Of a stretch of DNA of 64,000 nucleotides, positions 55,191 through 64,000 are shown one piece after another. The translations under genes were made by a program, and so were the position numbers. How positions within the stretch are numbered: position 1 is the first letter of the stretch; every line of letters begins with the position of its first letter. Under the pieces are notes generated by a model. The model was not told where the DNA came from. It did no database searches and saw only the letters and a list, made by a program, of their open reading frames with translations. Location: assembly GCF_009653635.1 (NCBI RefSeq), contig NZ_PPFD01000002.1:1-64000 (forward strand). The letters run 5' to 3'. The DNA comes from Endozoicomonas sp. OPT23. GTDB lineage: Bacteria > Pseudomonadota > Gammaproteobacteria > Pseudomonadales > Endozoicomonadaceae.

Positions 55191-56036
55191 ATGAAAAAGC
55201 TGGACTGCGCTGGAACGATTCTGACTTTTGATCAGCCCAAAGTGATGGGTATTCTTAATATTACGCCGGACTCCTTTTATTCAGGCAGTCGCTATCAGAA
55301 TCTGGATGCGGTTCTGGCGAAAGCGGAAGAAATGATTGCCGCAGGTGTTGATATTCTCGATGTGGGCGGTGAGTCCACTCGTCCTGGTGCCAATGGTGCG
55401 GTCAGCTGTGACCAGGAGCTGGAAAGAGTGCTTCCGGTGGTAGAGGCGCTGAAAAAGAACTTCGACAACATCATTTCCGTGGATACCAGTTCAGCATTGG
55501 TTATTACTGAAACGGCAAAAGCGGGTGCTGGTCTGATTAATGATGTTCGTGCTCTGCAGCGAGAAGGTGCGATGGCAGCAATGGCTGCTACGGACCTACC
55601 GGTGGTTCTGATGCATTCTCTGGTTGATCAGCCGGAACCTGGTTTTGTGCCGCACTATGATGACGTGACTCGTGATGTCAGTGATTATCTGCTGAGCCGT
55701 ATTCAAACCTGCGAGCTTAATGGTATTGATCAGGATCGAATCGTGCTGGATCCGGGGTTTGGTGGCGGTATGTTTGGTAAAACACCTGCTTATGACCTGA
55801 GTCTGCTCAAGCATCTCAAGCGACTCTGTGATCTTGGCTATCCTGTATTGGCTGGAATGTCTCGAAAATCCTTCATAGGTGCTGTGCTGGATAAGCCTGA
55901 TGCCGAGCGATTGAGTGCCAGTCTTGCTGTAGCGGTTATGGCTGCGCAGTCCGGTGTAGCGATTATCCGAGTGCATGATGTGGCTGAAACGGTAGATGCT
56001 ATCAGAATGGTTAATGCGGTTTGCATGGCAGATTAA
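55191..56036 (+). CDS. folP: Dihydropteroate synthase
   Basis: A 281-aa TIM-barrel enzyme joining 6-hydroxymethyl-dihydropterin diphosphate and p-aminobenzoate in folate synthesis; the target of sulfonamides. Signature motifs: VMGILNITPDSFYSG, ILDVGGESTRPGA and IVLDPGFGGGMFGKT. The ftsH-folP-glmM order is conserved. The folP-glmM gap is 199 bases without further genes. Confidence 0.96.
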   Translation: MKKLDCAGTILTFDQPKVMGILNITPDSFYSGSRYQNLDAVLAKAEEMIAAGVDILDVGGESTRPGANGAVSCDQELERVLPVVEALKKNFDNIISVDTSSALVITETAKAGAGLINDVRALQREGAMAAMAATDLPVVLMHSLVDQPEPGFVPHYDDVTRDVSDYLLSRIQTCELNGIDQDRIVLDPGFGGGMFGKTPAYDLSLLKHLKRLCDLGYPVLAGMSRKSFIGAVLDKPDAERLSASLAVAVMAAQSGVAIIRVHDVAETVDAIRMVNAVCMAD

Positions 56037-56235
56037 AGGTCCTTTTTTTGTCACGTTTTTGTCATAAATAAGACAATTAACAGGCTTAAACCCTGTGGCA
56101 AGTCATGTGACAATGTTTGATTGCAGTTTTTACAGGTTCGCTTTCGGCTCTTTGTTTTGAGAGTCGGTATTTCATTTGCGTCTAGATGCTTTATTTCAGG
56201 GCGAGCCTGATTCAATAGTTTTTAAGGATAATACT

Positions 56236-57573
56236 ATGAGCCGAAAATTTTTTGGCACAGACGGTATTCGTGGCAAAGTCGGCGAATTCCCAATTACCCC
56301 TGATTTTGTTCTGAAGCTGGGTTGGGCGGCCGGTAAGGTGCTAGCTGCAGAAGGCGAAGGCAAGGTTGTGATCGGTAAGGATACCCGTATCTCGGGTTAC
56401 ATGTTTGAATCTGCCCTGGAGGCAGGTCTGTCTGCAGCGGGTATTGATGTTTGCCTTACAGGCCCAATGCCTACACCGGCTATTGCTTATCTGACCCGAA
56501 CTTTTAATGGTCAGGCCGGTATTGTTATCAGTGCGTCCCATAACCCTTTCTACGACAACGGTATTAAGTTTTTTTCCGGTGCCGGTACCAAGCTGTCCGA
56601 CGACGTGGAGGCTAAAATCGAAGCCCTGATGGAGGGCGAGATTGAGGTGGTGGAATCATCAGAGCTTGGCAAGGTTAAGCGTCTGAATGATGCTGCAGGT
56701 CGTTACATCGAATACTGTAAAGCGAGTACCGCTTACCCGCTCGATCTGCGTGGTATGAATATTGTCGTTGATGCCGGTCACGGTGCAACTTATCAGGTTG
56801 GTCCTGCTGTGTTCCGTGAGTTAGGGGCTAATGTGCATGCGATTGGTATTGAGCCGAACGGTGTCAATATCAACAAGGATTGTGGCTCTACCAAGCCTGA
56901 TTTTATGGCTGAAGTGGTAAAAGAGCGCGGTGCTGATTTCGGTATTGCCTTCGATGGCGACGGTGACCGCGTCATCATGGTGGATGACAAGGGTGAGATC
57001 GTTGATGGTGACGAGTTGCTGTTTATCATTGCCATGGATCGAAAGCTTCATGGTGAACTGAAAGGCGGTATCGTTGGTACCTTGATGACAAACCTGGGTA
57101 TGGAAAAGGCATTGGAAGACGCTGGCATTCCATTTTCCCGAGCCAAAGTGGGTGATCGTTACGTTAATGAAGTGATGACAGCCAAAGACTGGGTCATCGG
57201 TGGTGAGTCTTCCGGTCACATCATCTGTCGGGATGTTTCGACAACAGGCGACGGTATCGTAGCGGGTCTCCAGGTGATCAAGGCGATGGTTCGTTCCGGT
57301 AAGAAGTTGTCAGAACTTCGTGGCGGCATGACCAAATACCCTCAGACCATGATCAACGTTCGTGTTCAGGAAAAGAAGGATACCGACAAGGTTGAAGGTA
57401 TTGTTTCTGCGGTTAAACAATCGGAAGAAGAGTTGGCTGGTCGTGGTCGTGTGTTGTTGCGTCCGTCCGGTACCGAGCCGGTGATTCGGGTTATGGTCGA
57501 AGGTGAACATGCTGAGGAAGTGCGTAAGCATGCGGAATCATTGGCCGTCATTGTTGAGCAGGAAATGTCCTGA
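56236..57573 (+). CDS. glmM: Phosphoglucosamine mutase
   Basis: A 445-aa alpha-D-phosphohexomutase converting glucosamine-6-phosphate to glucosamine-1-phosphate for UDP-GlcNAc, thus peptidoglycan and LPS. The phospho-Ser is in [15 protein letters not shown], the Mg loop is AFDGDGDRV, the sugar-binding loop is GGESSGHI and the phosphate loop is [11 protein letters not shown]. The ATG at 56236 has AAGGA 8 bases upstream and gives the usual start [13 protein letters not shown]. Confidence 0.97.
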   Translation: MSRKFFGTDGIRGKVGEFPITPDFVLKLGWAAGKVLAAEGEGKVVIGKDTRISGYMFESALEAGLSAAGIDVCLTGPMPTPAIAYLTRTFNGQAGIVISASHNPFYDNGIKFFSGAGTKLSDDVEAKIEALMEGEIEVVESSELGKVKRLNDAAGRYIEYCKASTAYPLDLRGMNIVVDAGHGATYQVGPAVFRELGANVHAIGIEPNGVNINKDCGSTKPDFMAEVVKERGADFGIAFDGDGDRVIMVDDKGEIVDGDELLFIIAMDRKLHGELKGGIVGTLMTNLGMEKALEDAGIPFSRAKVGDRYVNEVMTAKDWVIGGESSGHIICRDVSTTGDGIVAGLQVIKAMVRSGKKLSELRGGMTKYPQTMINVRVQEKKDTDKVEGIVSAVKQSEEELAGRGRVLLRPSGTEPVIRVMVEGEHAEEVRKHAESLAVIVEQEMS

Positions 57574-57583
57574 CAGGTTTTCA

Positions 57584-57615
57584 GGTTCAGATTTGATGAG
57601 TCTGAGCCTTTGTTT
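57584..57615 (+). terminator. Probable terminator after glmM
   Basis: GGTTCAGA (57584-57591) pairs with TCTGAGCC (57601-57608, one G:T pair), followed by TTTGTTTTG. Confidence 0.6.
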
Positions 57616-58001
57616 TGTGATGTGATTTCTATAACAGCACGAAAGTCCAAAAATTAATTCATGTTTGAATTTTGTTTTTGGCGTCTGTGGAGGTCTGGTG
57701 GGCTCTTTTTCTGAGTAACTTGCACGTGTTTGATCTTAGAAAAACATGAATAAATCAAAGTGGACACAGGTTAACAGGTGTTCACTCCGAAGCCCTTTAA
57801 ATCTCTGTATTTGTGCGGATTTCACTGGCTCTTTTCCGCAGGGATAATTAAGATGTTTTCAGCCTGCAGCGATGGAGTGTTTGTGCTGCTGGAAATCACA
57901 TTTTTTACTGTATTTAATCACCAGGGCGGGTCTGGGCTTCAGTTGTATATTGCCTATTCCTGAGTTACTATCCCGTCCTCGCGAACGTAGAGGTGAGTAT
58001 C
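57616..58001. other. Gene-free spacer between glmM and tpiA
   Basis: No supported gene. A 61-codon frame at 57778-57963 has no ribosome binding site or recognisable product. The stretch is AT-rich in its first half and must contain the tpiA promoter, but I cannot point to one with confidence. Confidence 0.5.
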
Positions 58002-58748
58002 ATGCGTAAGCCACTGGTAGCCGGAAATTGGAAAATGAACGGCTCTCTGGAAAGTAACCGTAAGCTTCTTGAAGCTTTGGTTTCAGGTTTGAATACTCAG
58101 GCAGAGGTGTTGGTATGTCCTCCTGCTGTCTATGCACACTCCGTTCTCGAGCAGTTAGCTGGTACTGCAGTGAAGGTAGGTCTACAGAACGTTTCTGATA
58201 AAACCTCCGGCGCTTTTACTGGCGAAATTTCGCCTTTAATGGTTAAAGATCTCGGTATCGAGTACGTAATCATTGGTCACTCTGAGCGTCGTGCCATTTA
58301 TGGTGAAACTGACGAGCAGGTAGCTGCGAAATTCTGCGCTCTTGTTGATGCGGGTATTGCACCTATCCTCTGTGTAGGTGAAACTCTAGAAGAGCGCCAA
58401 GCGGGTGATACCATGAAAGTGGTAGCCGCTCAGGTAGAAGCTGTGCTGCGGACTGCTGGTCCGGAGCGTCTGGCAAACTTTGTGATCGCTTATGAGCCTG
58501 TATGGGCTATTGGAACCGGTCTGACTGCAACGCCAGAACAGGCGCAGGAAGTTCACGCTGCAATTCGTACTCTGCTGGCAGAGCACGATGAAGCAATGGC
58601 TGCTAAAACCCGTATTCTGTACGGTGGCAGCATGAAAGCAGCAAACGCTGTTGAACTGATTGCACTGCCTGATGTTGATGGTGGCCTGGTAGGCGGAGCC
58701 TCCCTGGTTGCAGAAGAGTTCCAGGCGATCTGTCACGCTGCAGGATAG
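58002..58748 (+). CDS. tpiA: Triosephosphate isomerase
   Basis: A 248-aa TIM barrel interconverting dihydroxyacetone phosphate and glyceraldehyde-3-phosphate. The catalytic Lys is in GNWKMNG, His in IGHSERR and Glu in AYEPVWAIGTG; the phosphate-binding GGS and GGLVGGASL are near the end. The ATG at 58002 matches the family start MRKPLVAGNWK; a GTG at 57993 is less likely. tpiA-secG is the Pseudomonas-type order. Confidence 0.97.
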   Translation: MRKPLVAGNWKMNGSLESNRKLLEALVSGLNTQAEVLVCPPAVYAHSVLEQLAGTAVKVGLQNVSDKTSGAFTGEISPLMVKDLGIEYVIIGHSERRAIYGETDEQVAAKFCALVDAGIAPILCVGETLEERQAGDTMKVVAAQVEAVLRTAGPERLANFVIAYEPVWAIGTGLTATPEQAQEVHAAIRTLLAEHDEAMAAKTRILYGGSMKAANAVELIALPDVDGGLVGGASLVAEEFQAICHAAG

Positions 58749-58750
58749 TG

Positions 58751-59143
58751 ATGGAAACCATAATTCTTATTGTACATGTTCTTGCCTCTGCTGCTGTGAT
58801 CGGTCTGATCCTTCTACAGCAGGGCAAGGGTGCAGAAGCCGGTGCCAGTTTTGGTTCCGGTGCGTCACAGACGGTATTTGGTAGCGAAGGTACAGGCTCC
58901 TTTATGAGTCGTACTACTGCGATCATTGCTACCATCTTTTTTGTGACCAGTTTCAGTCTGGCTATTGTTGCTAGACAGAAAGCAGACAGTGTCGGTGATG
59001 CTGGTGTGCCAGCGGTTGTTGTTGAAGAAGTGGTACCTGCAGGCGATGCTCCATTGTCTATAGAAACTGCTTCTGAAGGGGCTACCGAGAGCGATTCTCC
59101 TGTGATAGACTCTACCGCAGTCGAGAGCGACAAGCAGAATTAA
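58751..59143 (+). CDS. secG: Protein translocase subunit SecG
   Basis: A 130-aa subunit of the SecYEG channel with two membrane helices (IILIVHVLASAAVIGLILLQQ; TAIIATIFFVTSFSLAIVA) joined by the conserved cytosolic loop GKGAEAGASFGSGASQTVFGS. The acidic tail is about 20 residues longer than in E. coli. The ATG is 2 bases after the tpiA stop. Confidence 0.95.
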   Translation: METIILIVHVLASAAVIGLILLQQGKGAEAGASFGSGASQTVFGSEGTGSFMSRTTAIIATIFFVTSFSLAIVARQKADSVGDAGVPAVVVEEVVPAGDAPLSIETASEGATESDSPVIDSTAVESDKQN

Positions 59144-59243
59144 TAGCTGTCTCTGCTGTCCAATCTGATGAAAGTCAGATTTAACTCATAAAGGAAAGGC
59201 TTTTAAAGTCTGAGTTTTGTGAAGGGATGCAGAGACGGTGTTT

Positions 59244-59330
59244 GCCCAGGTGGTGGAATTGGTAGACACGCCGTCTTGAGGGGGCGGTGACCGAAAGGTC
59301 GTGCGGGTTCAAGTCCCGCCCTGGGCACCA
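59244..59330 (+). tRNA. tRNA-Leu (anticodon GAG)
   Basis: 87 bases with encoded CCA. Acceptor GCCCAGG/CCTGGGC, anticodon stem CCGTC/GGCGG with loop TTGAGGG, long variable arm typical of tRNA-Leu, T-loop GTTCAAG. The gene lies between secG and tRNA-fMet, as in many gammaproteobacteria. Confidence 0.96.
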
Positions 59331-59437
59331 GTATTGAGAAGTGACTATTGAAGTAGTTCTTAAAATATAAAGTGTATTGCTGATAAGAGTTAGGTTGTTA
59401 TCAGGCTTCCTAGCTGGCACTATACAAAAAGATTTGA

Positions 59438-59514
<77 letters not shown>

Positions 59515-59518
59515 AATA

Positions 59519-59546
59519 AAAAAACCCCAAGTATGGGGTTTTTTAT
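59519..59546 (+). terminator. Terminator after tRNA-fMet
   Basis: AAAACCCCA (59521-59529), loop AGTA, TGGGGTTTT (59534-59542) and further T. Confidence 0.9.
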
Positions 59547-59644
59547 TAGGTGCGTTAAGGTCTGTTTCGGTGCTTTCAGCAATGAAGGTGGCCGGTTCAG
59601 GCCTTCAGTTGCGTCCAGCTGGAAAACTGGGTGCATAGAAGGAC

Positions 59645-59667
59645 AGGGCTTTAGTAGCCCTTTTTTT
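59645..59667 (+). terminator. Second terminator-like hairpin, just before rimP
   Basis: AGGGCT (59645-59650) pairs with AGCCCT (59656-59661), followed by a 7-T run, 26 bases ahead of the rimP start. Since it lies after the tRNA terminator it may attenuate the rimP-nusA-infB operon. Confidence 0.75.
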
Positions 59668-59692
59668 GTTTTTGCAGACAGGTGTTTCCAAC

Positions 59693-60160
59693 GTGGCAGC
59701 TAAGCAGTCGCAACTAGAAGCATTGATTGGTCCAGTGGTTGAGTCACTGGGGTACACACTCTGGGGATTGGAATTCCGGTCTCAGGGTAAGCAGTCAATG
59801 CTCCGTATTTACATCGATGCACTGGAGCAAGACCAGGGCATTCAGCTGGAAGACTGTGAAAAAGTCAGTCGCCAGGTAAGTGGGGTTCTCGATGTAGAAG
59901 ATCCGATCACTGAAGAATATACCCTCGAGGTGTCTTCTCCCGGTGTCGATCGTCTGCTGTTTACTCTGGAGCAGTATGCAGCCTGGGCCGGTGCCGAGGT
60001 GAATCTGCGTTTACGTGTACCTTTTGAAGGTCGCCGTAAATTTAGGGGTATAGTGAGAGGTATAGAAGACCAGGACGTGATACTGGTTGTAGACGACCAT
60101 GAGCTTCTTCTCCCGATCGAGAGCATAGACAAGGCTCAGGTGATACCAAAGTTCGACTAA
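59693..60160 (+). CDS. rimP: Ribosome maturation factor RimP
   Basis: A 155-aa 30S assembly factor. Two domains are seen: the N-terminal one ([50 protein letters not shown]) and the small C-terminal barrel ([19 protein letters not shown]). The start is taken as the GTG at 59693, with AGGTG upstream, because the upstream frame runs through the hairpin T run. It heads the conserved rimP-nusA-infB operon. Confidence 0.94.
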   Translation: MAAKQSQLEALIGPVVESLGYTLWGLEFRSQGKQSMLRIYIDALEQDQGIQLEDCEKVSRQVSGVLDVEDPITEEYTLEVSSPGVDRLLFTLEQYAAWAGAEVNLRLRVPFEGRRKFRGIVRGIEDQDVILVVDDHELLLPIESIDKAQVIPKFD

Positions 60161-60172
60161 CTTCAAACTCTT

Positions 60173-60232
60173 TGATTACTGGTTGAATGATTACTGGTTG
60201 AAAAGCAGCTGGTTGAAGAACAACCGGTTAAT
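60173..60232 (+). repeat. 15-bp tandem repeat, four units, in the rimP-nusA spacer
   Basis: TGATTACTGGTTGAA occurs twice in a row (60173-60187, 60188-60202), then AAGCAGCTGGTTGAA and GAACAACCGGTTAAT as degenerate copies. The spacer (210 bases) otherwise holds no gene I can support. Confidence 0.75.
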
Positions 60233-60370
60233 CAAGAGTGAGTATGGTTCAGGCCGGGTTAAACGCCCTTGCCTACAGGCATGGAAAACTGCAGGTAGAG
60301 GCCTTCCCGGTGAGCGGCTAGGGAAGTGTTGGCATAGGCATGGACTGGTTCAGCATAGGCGAGGCAGAGC

Positions 60371-61864
60371 ATGAGTAAAGAAATTCTGTTGGTCGTTGAG
60401 TCCGTTTCCAACGAGAAAGGCGTCCCACCCGAAGTCATCTTCGAGGCTATGGAGATCGCCCTGGCGACAGCGACCAAAAAACGTTACGAATACGAAGTAG
60501 ATATTCGTGTGGCGATTGACCGTAAAAGCGGTGAATACGACACATTCCGTCGTTGGCACGTAGTGCTCGACGAAGATTTCGAATTTCCGGGCATGCACTT
60601 TACCCTCGATGAAGGTAAAGAGAAGGATGAGTCCCTGGAAATTGGCGGTGTTTGGGAAGAAGAAGTTGAATCCGTAGGATTCGGCCGTATCGCTGCCCAG
60701 ACTGCTAAGCAGGTCATCGTACAAAAGGTACGTGAAGCCGAACGTGCGCAGATGGTAGAAGCCTATCGCGACAGGATCGGTGACCTGATTAACGGTACCG
60801 TTAAGAAAACCACCCGTGACAGCATTATTGTTGATCTGGGTAACAATGCTGAAGCTGTGTTGCGTAAGGACAATGTCCTGCCTCGCGAAAACTTCCGTAT
60901 GGGTGTTCATGTTCGTGCTCTGCTGAATGAAATTTCCACTGAAGGCCGTGGCCCTCAGTTGATGCTGTCTCGTACTGCGCCGGAAATGCTGATCGAACTG
61001 TTCCGCATCGAAGTGCCTGAGATTGCTGAAGAAACTCTGGAAATCAAATCTGCAGCTCGTGACCCGGGTTCCCGTGCCAAGATTGCCGTGAAAACCAACG
61101 ACGGTCGTATTGATCCGGTTGGTGCCTGCGTAGGTATGCGCGGTGCTCGAGTTCAGGCAGTTTCTGGTGAACTGGGTAACGAACGTATCGATATCGTACT
61201 GTACGACGATGAGCCTGTTCAGTACGTAATCAATGCAATGCAACCTGCAGAAGTTGCATCCATCATCGTTGATGAAGATAGCCGAACCATGGATATCGCT
61301 GTCAACGAAGATAATCTGGCGCAAGCCATTGGCCGTAGTGGCCAAAACGTTCGACTGGCCAGTGAGTTGACTGGTTGGAAACTGAACGTAATGACTGAAG
61401 CTGAAGCCGCTGCCAAGCAAGAAAAGGAAGCGGATAAGTTTAAGCAAGTATTTATTGATTCTCTCGATATTGACGATGAGTTAGCTCAACTGCTGGTTGA
61501 TGAAGGCTTTACCACACTCGAAGAAGTGGCCTACGTGCCAATGGAAGAGATGATGGAAGTCGAAGGTATGGATGAAGAAGTGTGTGAAACACTTCAGACT
61601 CGTGCCAAAGACAAGCTGCTGACTCAGGCGATTGCTCGAGAAGAAAAACTGGATGGTGCACAGCCTGCCGAAGACCTTCTGAACATGGAAGGTATGGATC
61701 AGGATTTGGCTGTGGAACTGGCAAGCCGTGGCGTGATTACCATGGAAGACCTGGCGGAGCAGTCCATCGATGACCTTCTGGACATCGAAGGTATGGACGA
61801 GACCCGTGCCGGCGAGCTGATTATGACGGCGCGTGCTCCCTGGTTCGAGGAAGCTGGTAACTAA
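60371..61864 (+). CDS. nusA: Transcription termination/antitermination factor NusA
   Basis: A 497-aa protein: N-terminal RNA polymerase-binding domain (to about 130), S1 domain ([21 protein letters not shown]), two KH domains ([36 protein letters not shown]) and two C-terminal acidic repeats of the AR type ([36 protein letters not shown]). It controls pausing, termination and rRNA antitermination. infB follows 26 bases later. Confidence 0.97.
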   Translation: MSKEILLVVESVSNEKGVPPEVIFEAMEIALATATKKRYEYEVDIRVAIDRKSGEYDTFRRWHVVLDEDFEFPGMHFTLDEGKEKDESLEIGGVWEEEVESVGFGRIAAQTAKQVIVQKVREAERAQMVEAYRDRIGDLINGTVKKTTRDSIIVDLGNNAEAVLRKDNVLPRENFRMGVHVRALLNEISTEGRGPQLMLSRTAPEMLIELFRIEVPEIAEETLEIKSAARDPGSRAKIAVKTNDGRIDPVGACVGMRGARVQAVSGELGNERIDIVLYDDEPVQYVINAMQPAEVASIIVDEDSRTMDIAVNEDNLAQAIGRSGQNVRLASELTGWKLNVMTEAEAAAKQEKEADKFKQVFIDSLDIDDELAQLLVDEGFTTLEEVAYVPMEEMMEVEGMDEEVCETLQTRAKDKLLTQAIAREEKLDGAQPAEDLLNMEGMDQDLAVELASRGVITMEDLAEQSIDDLLDIEGMDETRAGELIMTARAPWFEEAGN

Positions 61865-61890
61865 GCGGGCCACTGAGAGGAGAAGTGTTA

Positions 61891-64000
61891 ATGGCAGAAG
61901 TAACCGTAGAGCAACTCGCGAAGGTGGTCGGCGCTCCAGTCGAAAAACTGTTGCAGCAGATGAGTGACGCGGGCGTGAAGAAGAGCAAAGGCTCTGAAGT
62001 CGTGTCCGATTCTGAAAAGAAGAAGCTGCTCGCTCACCTGAAAAGCGCACATGGCGACCATACCGGCACAGCCGAGCCAGCCAAAATTACTCTGAAGCGC
62101 AAAACCGTTAGCCAGGTTAAAGTGGCAGGTGGCGCTTCCGGCAAGAAGAAAGTTGTTAACGTAGAAGTTCGCAAGAAGCGCACTTACGTTAAGGAAGAAG
62201 AGAAGAAAGATACTCGCGGCGATACTCGCGGCGATGATCGCGGTGGTGACCGTCCTGCTCGCACAGGTGATCGTCCTGCTCGCACAGGTGATCGTCCAGC
62301 TCGTGATGGTGACCGTCCTGCTCGCACAGGTGACCGTCCTGCTCGCACAGGTGATCGTCCGGCTCGCACCGGTGACCGTCCTGCTCGCACAGGTGATCGT
62401 CCAGCGCGTCCAGGTGATCGTCCAGCGCGTCCAGGTGATCGTCCTGCTCGCACAGGTGATCGTCCTTCACGTCCACCAGGTGGTGCACGTCCAGGTGGCG
62501 CACCAGGTTTTGATCCGTCAGCTGCGCCAATGCCAGCTCCGGATGCGGACAGCAAGCAACGCCGTACTCGTAAGGCTCCTGGTGGCAACAAAGATCGTCG
62601 TGATGATAATCGCGGAGATGGTGGTCGTCGTGGTGCAGGTGACAGACGTGGTCGCGGTGGTCGTAGAGACGATCGTGGTGGTCGCAGAAGATCTACTACG
62701 CGTACTATCACGCCAGAATCCATGGCAGGTCACGGCTTTACTATGCCGACTGCGCCAGTGGTTCGTGATGTCTCCATCCCTGAGACCATTACTGTAGCCG
62801 AACTGGCTAACAAGATGGCCATCAAGGCAGCGGACGTCATCAAGGTGATGTTCAAGATGGGCTCCATGGTAACCATTAACCAGGTTATCGATCAGGAGAC
62901 TGCATCCATCGTCGTAGAAGAGATGGGTCACAACGTTAAGCTGGTTAAAGCGGACAGCATTGAAGACACCCTGGTTGAAAATCAGGAAGATCATGTTTCC
63001 GACTTTGACGAAGTGCCACGTGCACCGGTTGTTACCGTAATGGGTCACGTTGACCACGGTAAGACCTCTCTGCTGGATTATATTCGTAAGAGTCGTGTAC
63101 AGGCAGGTGAAGCCGGCGGTATTACCCAGCACATTGGTGCTTACCACGTGGATACACCGCGCGGTATGGTGTCCTTCCTGGATACTCCTGGACACGCGGC
63201 GTTTACCGCAATGCGTGCTCGTGGTGCCAAGGCGACTGACATCGTAATCCTGGTGGTTGCAGCAGACGACGGCGTAATGCCTCAGACCGAAGAAGCGGTA
63301 GCTCACGCGAAAGCAGCTGGCGTACCTTTGGTTGTTGCTGTCAACAAGATGGATAAAGAAGGTGCAGATCCGGATCGTGTTAAGAACGAGCTGTCTGCCC
63401 ACGGTGTTATTCCTGAGGATTGGGGCGGCGAAACCCAGTTCATGCACGTTTCTGCGCTGACTGGTCAGGGCATTGATGAGCTGCTGGAAGCAGTTGTACT
63501 GCAGTCTGAAGTACTGGAACTGACAGCGGTTGCTGAAGGTCCTGCGAAAGGTGTTGTAGTTGAATCCCGTCTGGATAAAGGTCGTGGTCCTGTTGCTACT
63601 GTACTGGTTCAGGCCGGTCAGCTGGAACAAGGCGACAACATCCTGGTAGGTCAACAATACGGCCGTGTTCGTGCACTGCTGGATGAAGATGGTAAGCCGA
63701 TCAAGCAAGCCGGTCCTTCCATTCCTGTCGAGATCCTTGGTCTGGACGGAACACCTGGCGCTGGTGACGAGCTGATCGTTGTTAAGGATGAGCGTAAAGC
63801 CCGTGAAATTGCACTGTTCCGTCAGGGCAAGTTCCGTGAAGTGAAGTTGGCTCGCCAGCAAGCTTCGAAGATGGAGAATATCTTCTCCAGCATGGGTACC
63901 GAAGAGAAGAAGACACTGAACATCGTCCTGAAGGCTGACGTTCGTGGTTCTCTGGAAGCGCTGATCAGTTCCCTGGAAGAGCAGGGTAACGACGAAGTTC
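61891..64000 (+). CDS. infB: Translation initiation factor IF-2 (3' end beyond the window)
   Basis: Read to codon 703 at the window edge. The N-terminal domain starts [20 protein letters not shown], followed by a long basic, low-complexity linker that contains eleven GDRPAR-type heptads and an RGG-like stretch ([16 protein letters not shown]). A second N2-type segment ([20 protein letters not shown]) precedes the GTPase domain: G1 [11 protein letters not shown] (about residue 387), G3 DTPGHAA, G4 NKMDKEG. IF-2 brings fMet-tRNA to the 30S subunit. GAGAGGAG lies upstream of the ATG. Domain C2, which binds fMet, is cut off. Confidence 0.97.
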   Translation, partial: MAEVTVEQLAKVVGAPVEKLLQQMSDAGVKKSKGSEVVSDSEKKKLLAHLKSAHGDHTGTAEPAKITLKRKTVSQVKVAGGASGKKKVVNVEVRKKRTYVKEEEKKDTRGDTRGDDRGGDRPARTGDRPARTGDRPARDGDRPARTGDRPARTGDRPARTGDRPARTGDRPARPGDRPARPGDRPARTGDRPSRPPGGARPGGAPGFDPSAAPMPAPDADSKQRRTRKAPGGNKDRRDDNRGDGGRRGAGDRRGRGGRRDDRGGRRRSTTRTITPESMAGHGFTMPTAPVVRDVSIPETITVAELANKMAIKAADVIKVMFKMGSMVTINQVIDQETASIVVEEMGHNVKLVKADSIEDTLVENQEDHVSDFDEVPRAPVVTVMGHVDHGKTSLLDYIRKSRVQAGEAGGITQHIGAYHVDTPRGMVSFLDTPGHAAFTAMRARGAKATDIVILVVAADDGVMPQTEEAVAHAKAAGVPLVVAVNKMDKEGADPDRVKNELSAHGVIPEDWGGETQFMHVSALTGQGIDELLEAVVLQSEVLELTAVAEGPAKGVVVESRLDKGRGPVATVLVQAGQLEQGDNILVGQQYGRVRALLDEDGKPIKQAGPSIPVEILGLDGTPGAGDELIVVKDERKAREIALFRQGKFREVKLARQQASKMENIFSSMGTEEKKTLNIVLKADVRGSLEALISSLEEQGNDEV
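62245..62475 (+). repeat. 21-bp tandem repeat, eleven units, inside infB
   Basis: Eleven in-frame heptads: GDRPAR followed by T, T, D, T, T, T, T, P, P, T, then a last GDRPSRP. The DNA units differ mainly at silent sites (GAC/GAT, CCT/CCA/CCG, GCT/GCG, CGC/CGT), so the array is older than the latest copying yet still length-variable in principle. Confidence 0.92.

Noticed and set aside
57778-57963. 61-codon frame between glmM and tpiA
   Set aside because: No ribosome binding site, no recognisable product and a composition like spacer DNA.
60350-61447. 365-codon minus-strand frame across nusA
   Set aside because: Shadow of nusA; no supporting signals.
62245-62475. CRISPR-like direct repeats
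   Set aside because: The units are contiguous, coding, 21 bp and without spacers; they belong to infB.
62234-62797. Repetitive frames on both strands opposite or beside the infB heptads
   Set aside because: They only translate the 21-bp repeat in other frames.

Overview
The window comes from a gammaproteobacterium, most likely a marine, host-associated member of the Oceanospirillales such as Endozoicomonas (inference). The basis is the conserved order dnaJ ... carA-carB-greA-yhbY-rlmE-ftsH-folP-glmM-tpiA-secG-tRNA-Leu-tRNA-fMet-rimP-nusA-infB, which is shared with Pseudomonas and its relatives, combined with many secreted proteins of unknown family and routes for ethanolamine and 2-aminoethylphosphonate (AEP). 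Both compounds are abundant head groups in marine invertebrate lipids. No insertion sequence, prophage or CRISPR array was seen.

Layout. 1-285: the 3' tip of a 5S rRNA and its terminator, then a decayed second 5S copy with its own near-identical terminator, so an rRNA operon ends here. 384-2645: two secreted proteins of unknown family. 2881-11880, all on +: a YjiH-like membrane protein, a LysR regulator, an ethanolamine permease, a glutamine-synthetase-like ligase, an aldehyde dehydrogenase, an iron alcohol dehydrogenase and a class I glutamine amidotransferase. These fit a gamma-glutamylation route from ethanolamine to glycine, without a Eut microcompartment. A 25-bp direct repeat (23/25 matches) lies just before lysR and just after the amidotransferase. 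12032-19761, all on -: histidine kinase, NtrC-type regulator and orphan periplasmic binding protein, followed by an SLC23 permease and an acyl-CoA ligase. A nearly perfect sigma-54 promoter sits in front of the permease. 19956-22043: an SLC13-type symporter and a glutathione S-transferase. 22111-26618: five exported or membrane proteins, among them a peptide-deformylase-like protein with a signal peptide and a protein with an ankyrin-like segment.

26753-30885: the heat-shock genes grpE, dnaK and dnaJ, with two sigma-32-type promoters. 31107-46028: about 15 kb of accessory genes lie between dnaJ and carA, where many relatives have only dapB. They comprise an outer-membrane barrel, a secreted EEP-family nuclease, an unknown secreted protein, a Yej/Opp-type ABC importer with an alkaline-phosphatase-superfamily hydrolase, a methyltransferase, and an AEP catabolic set (phnW, phnX and an iron alcohol dehydrogenase). 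I read this as a locus for scavenging phosphonates from host or prey, with the link between importer and AEP enzymes being inference.

46029-64000: core genes. carA has a long leader with paired ArgR boxes, a mini-ORF with three arginine codons and two terminator-like hairpins. The initiator tRNA carries an unusual U1:U72 pair. The rimP-nusA spacer holds 15-bp tandem repeats. infB, cut by the window end, contains eleven tandem heptads of the type GDRPART. Large open frames antisense to dnaK, dnaJ, carB, nusA and infB are shadows of codon bias and are left out.
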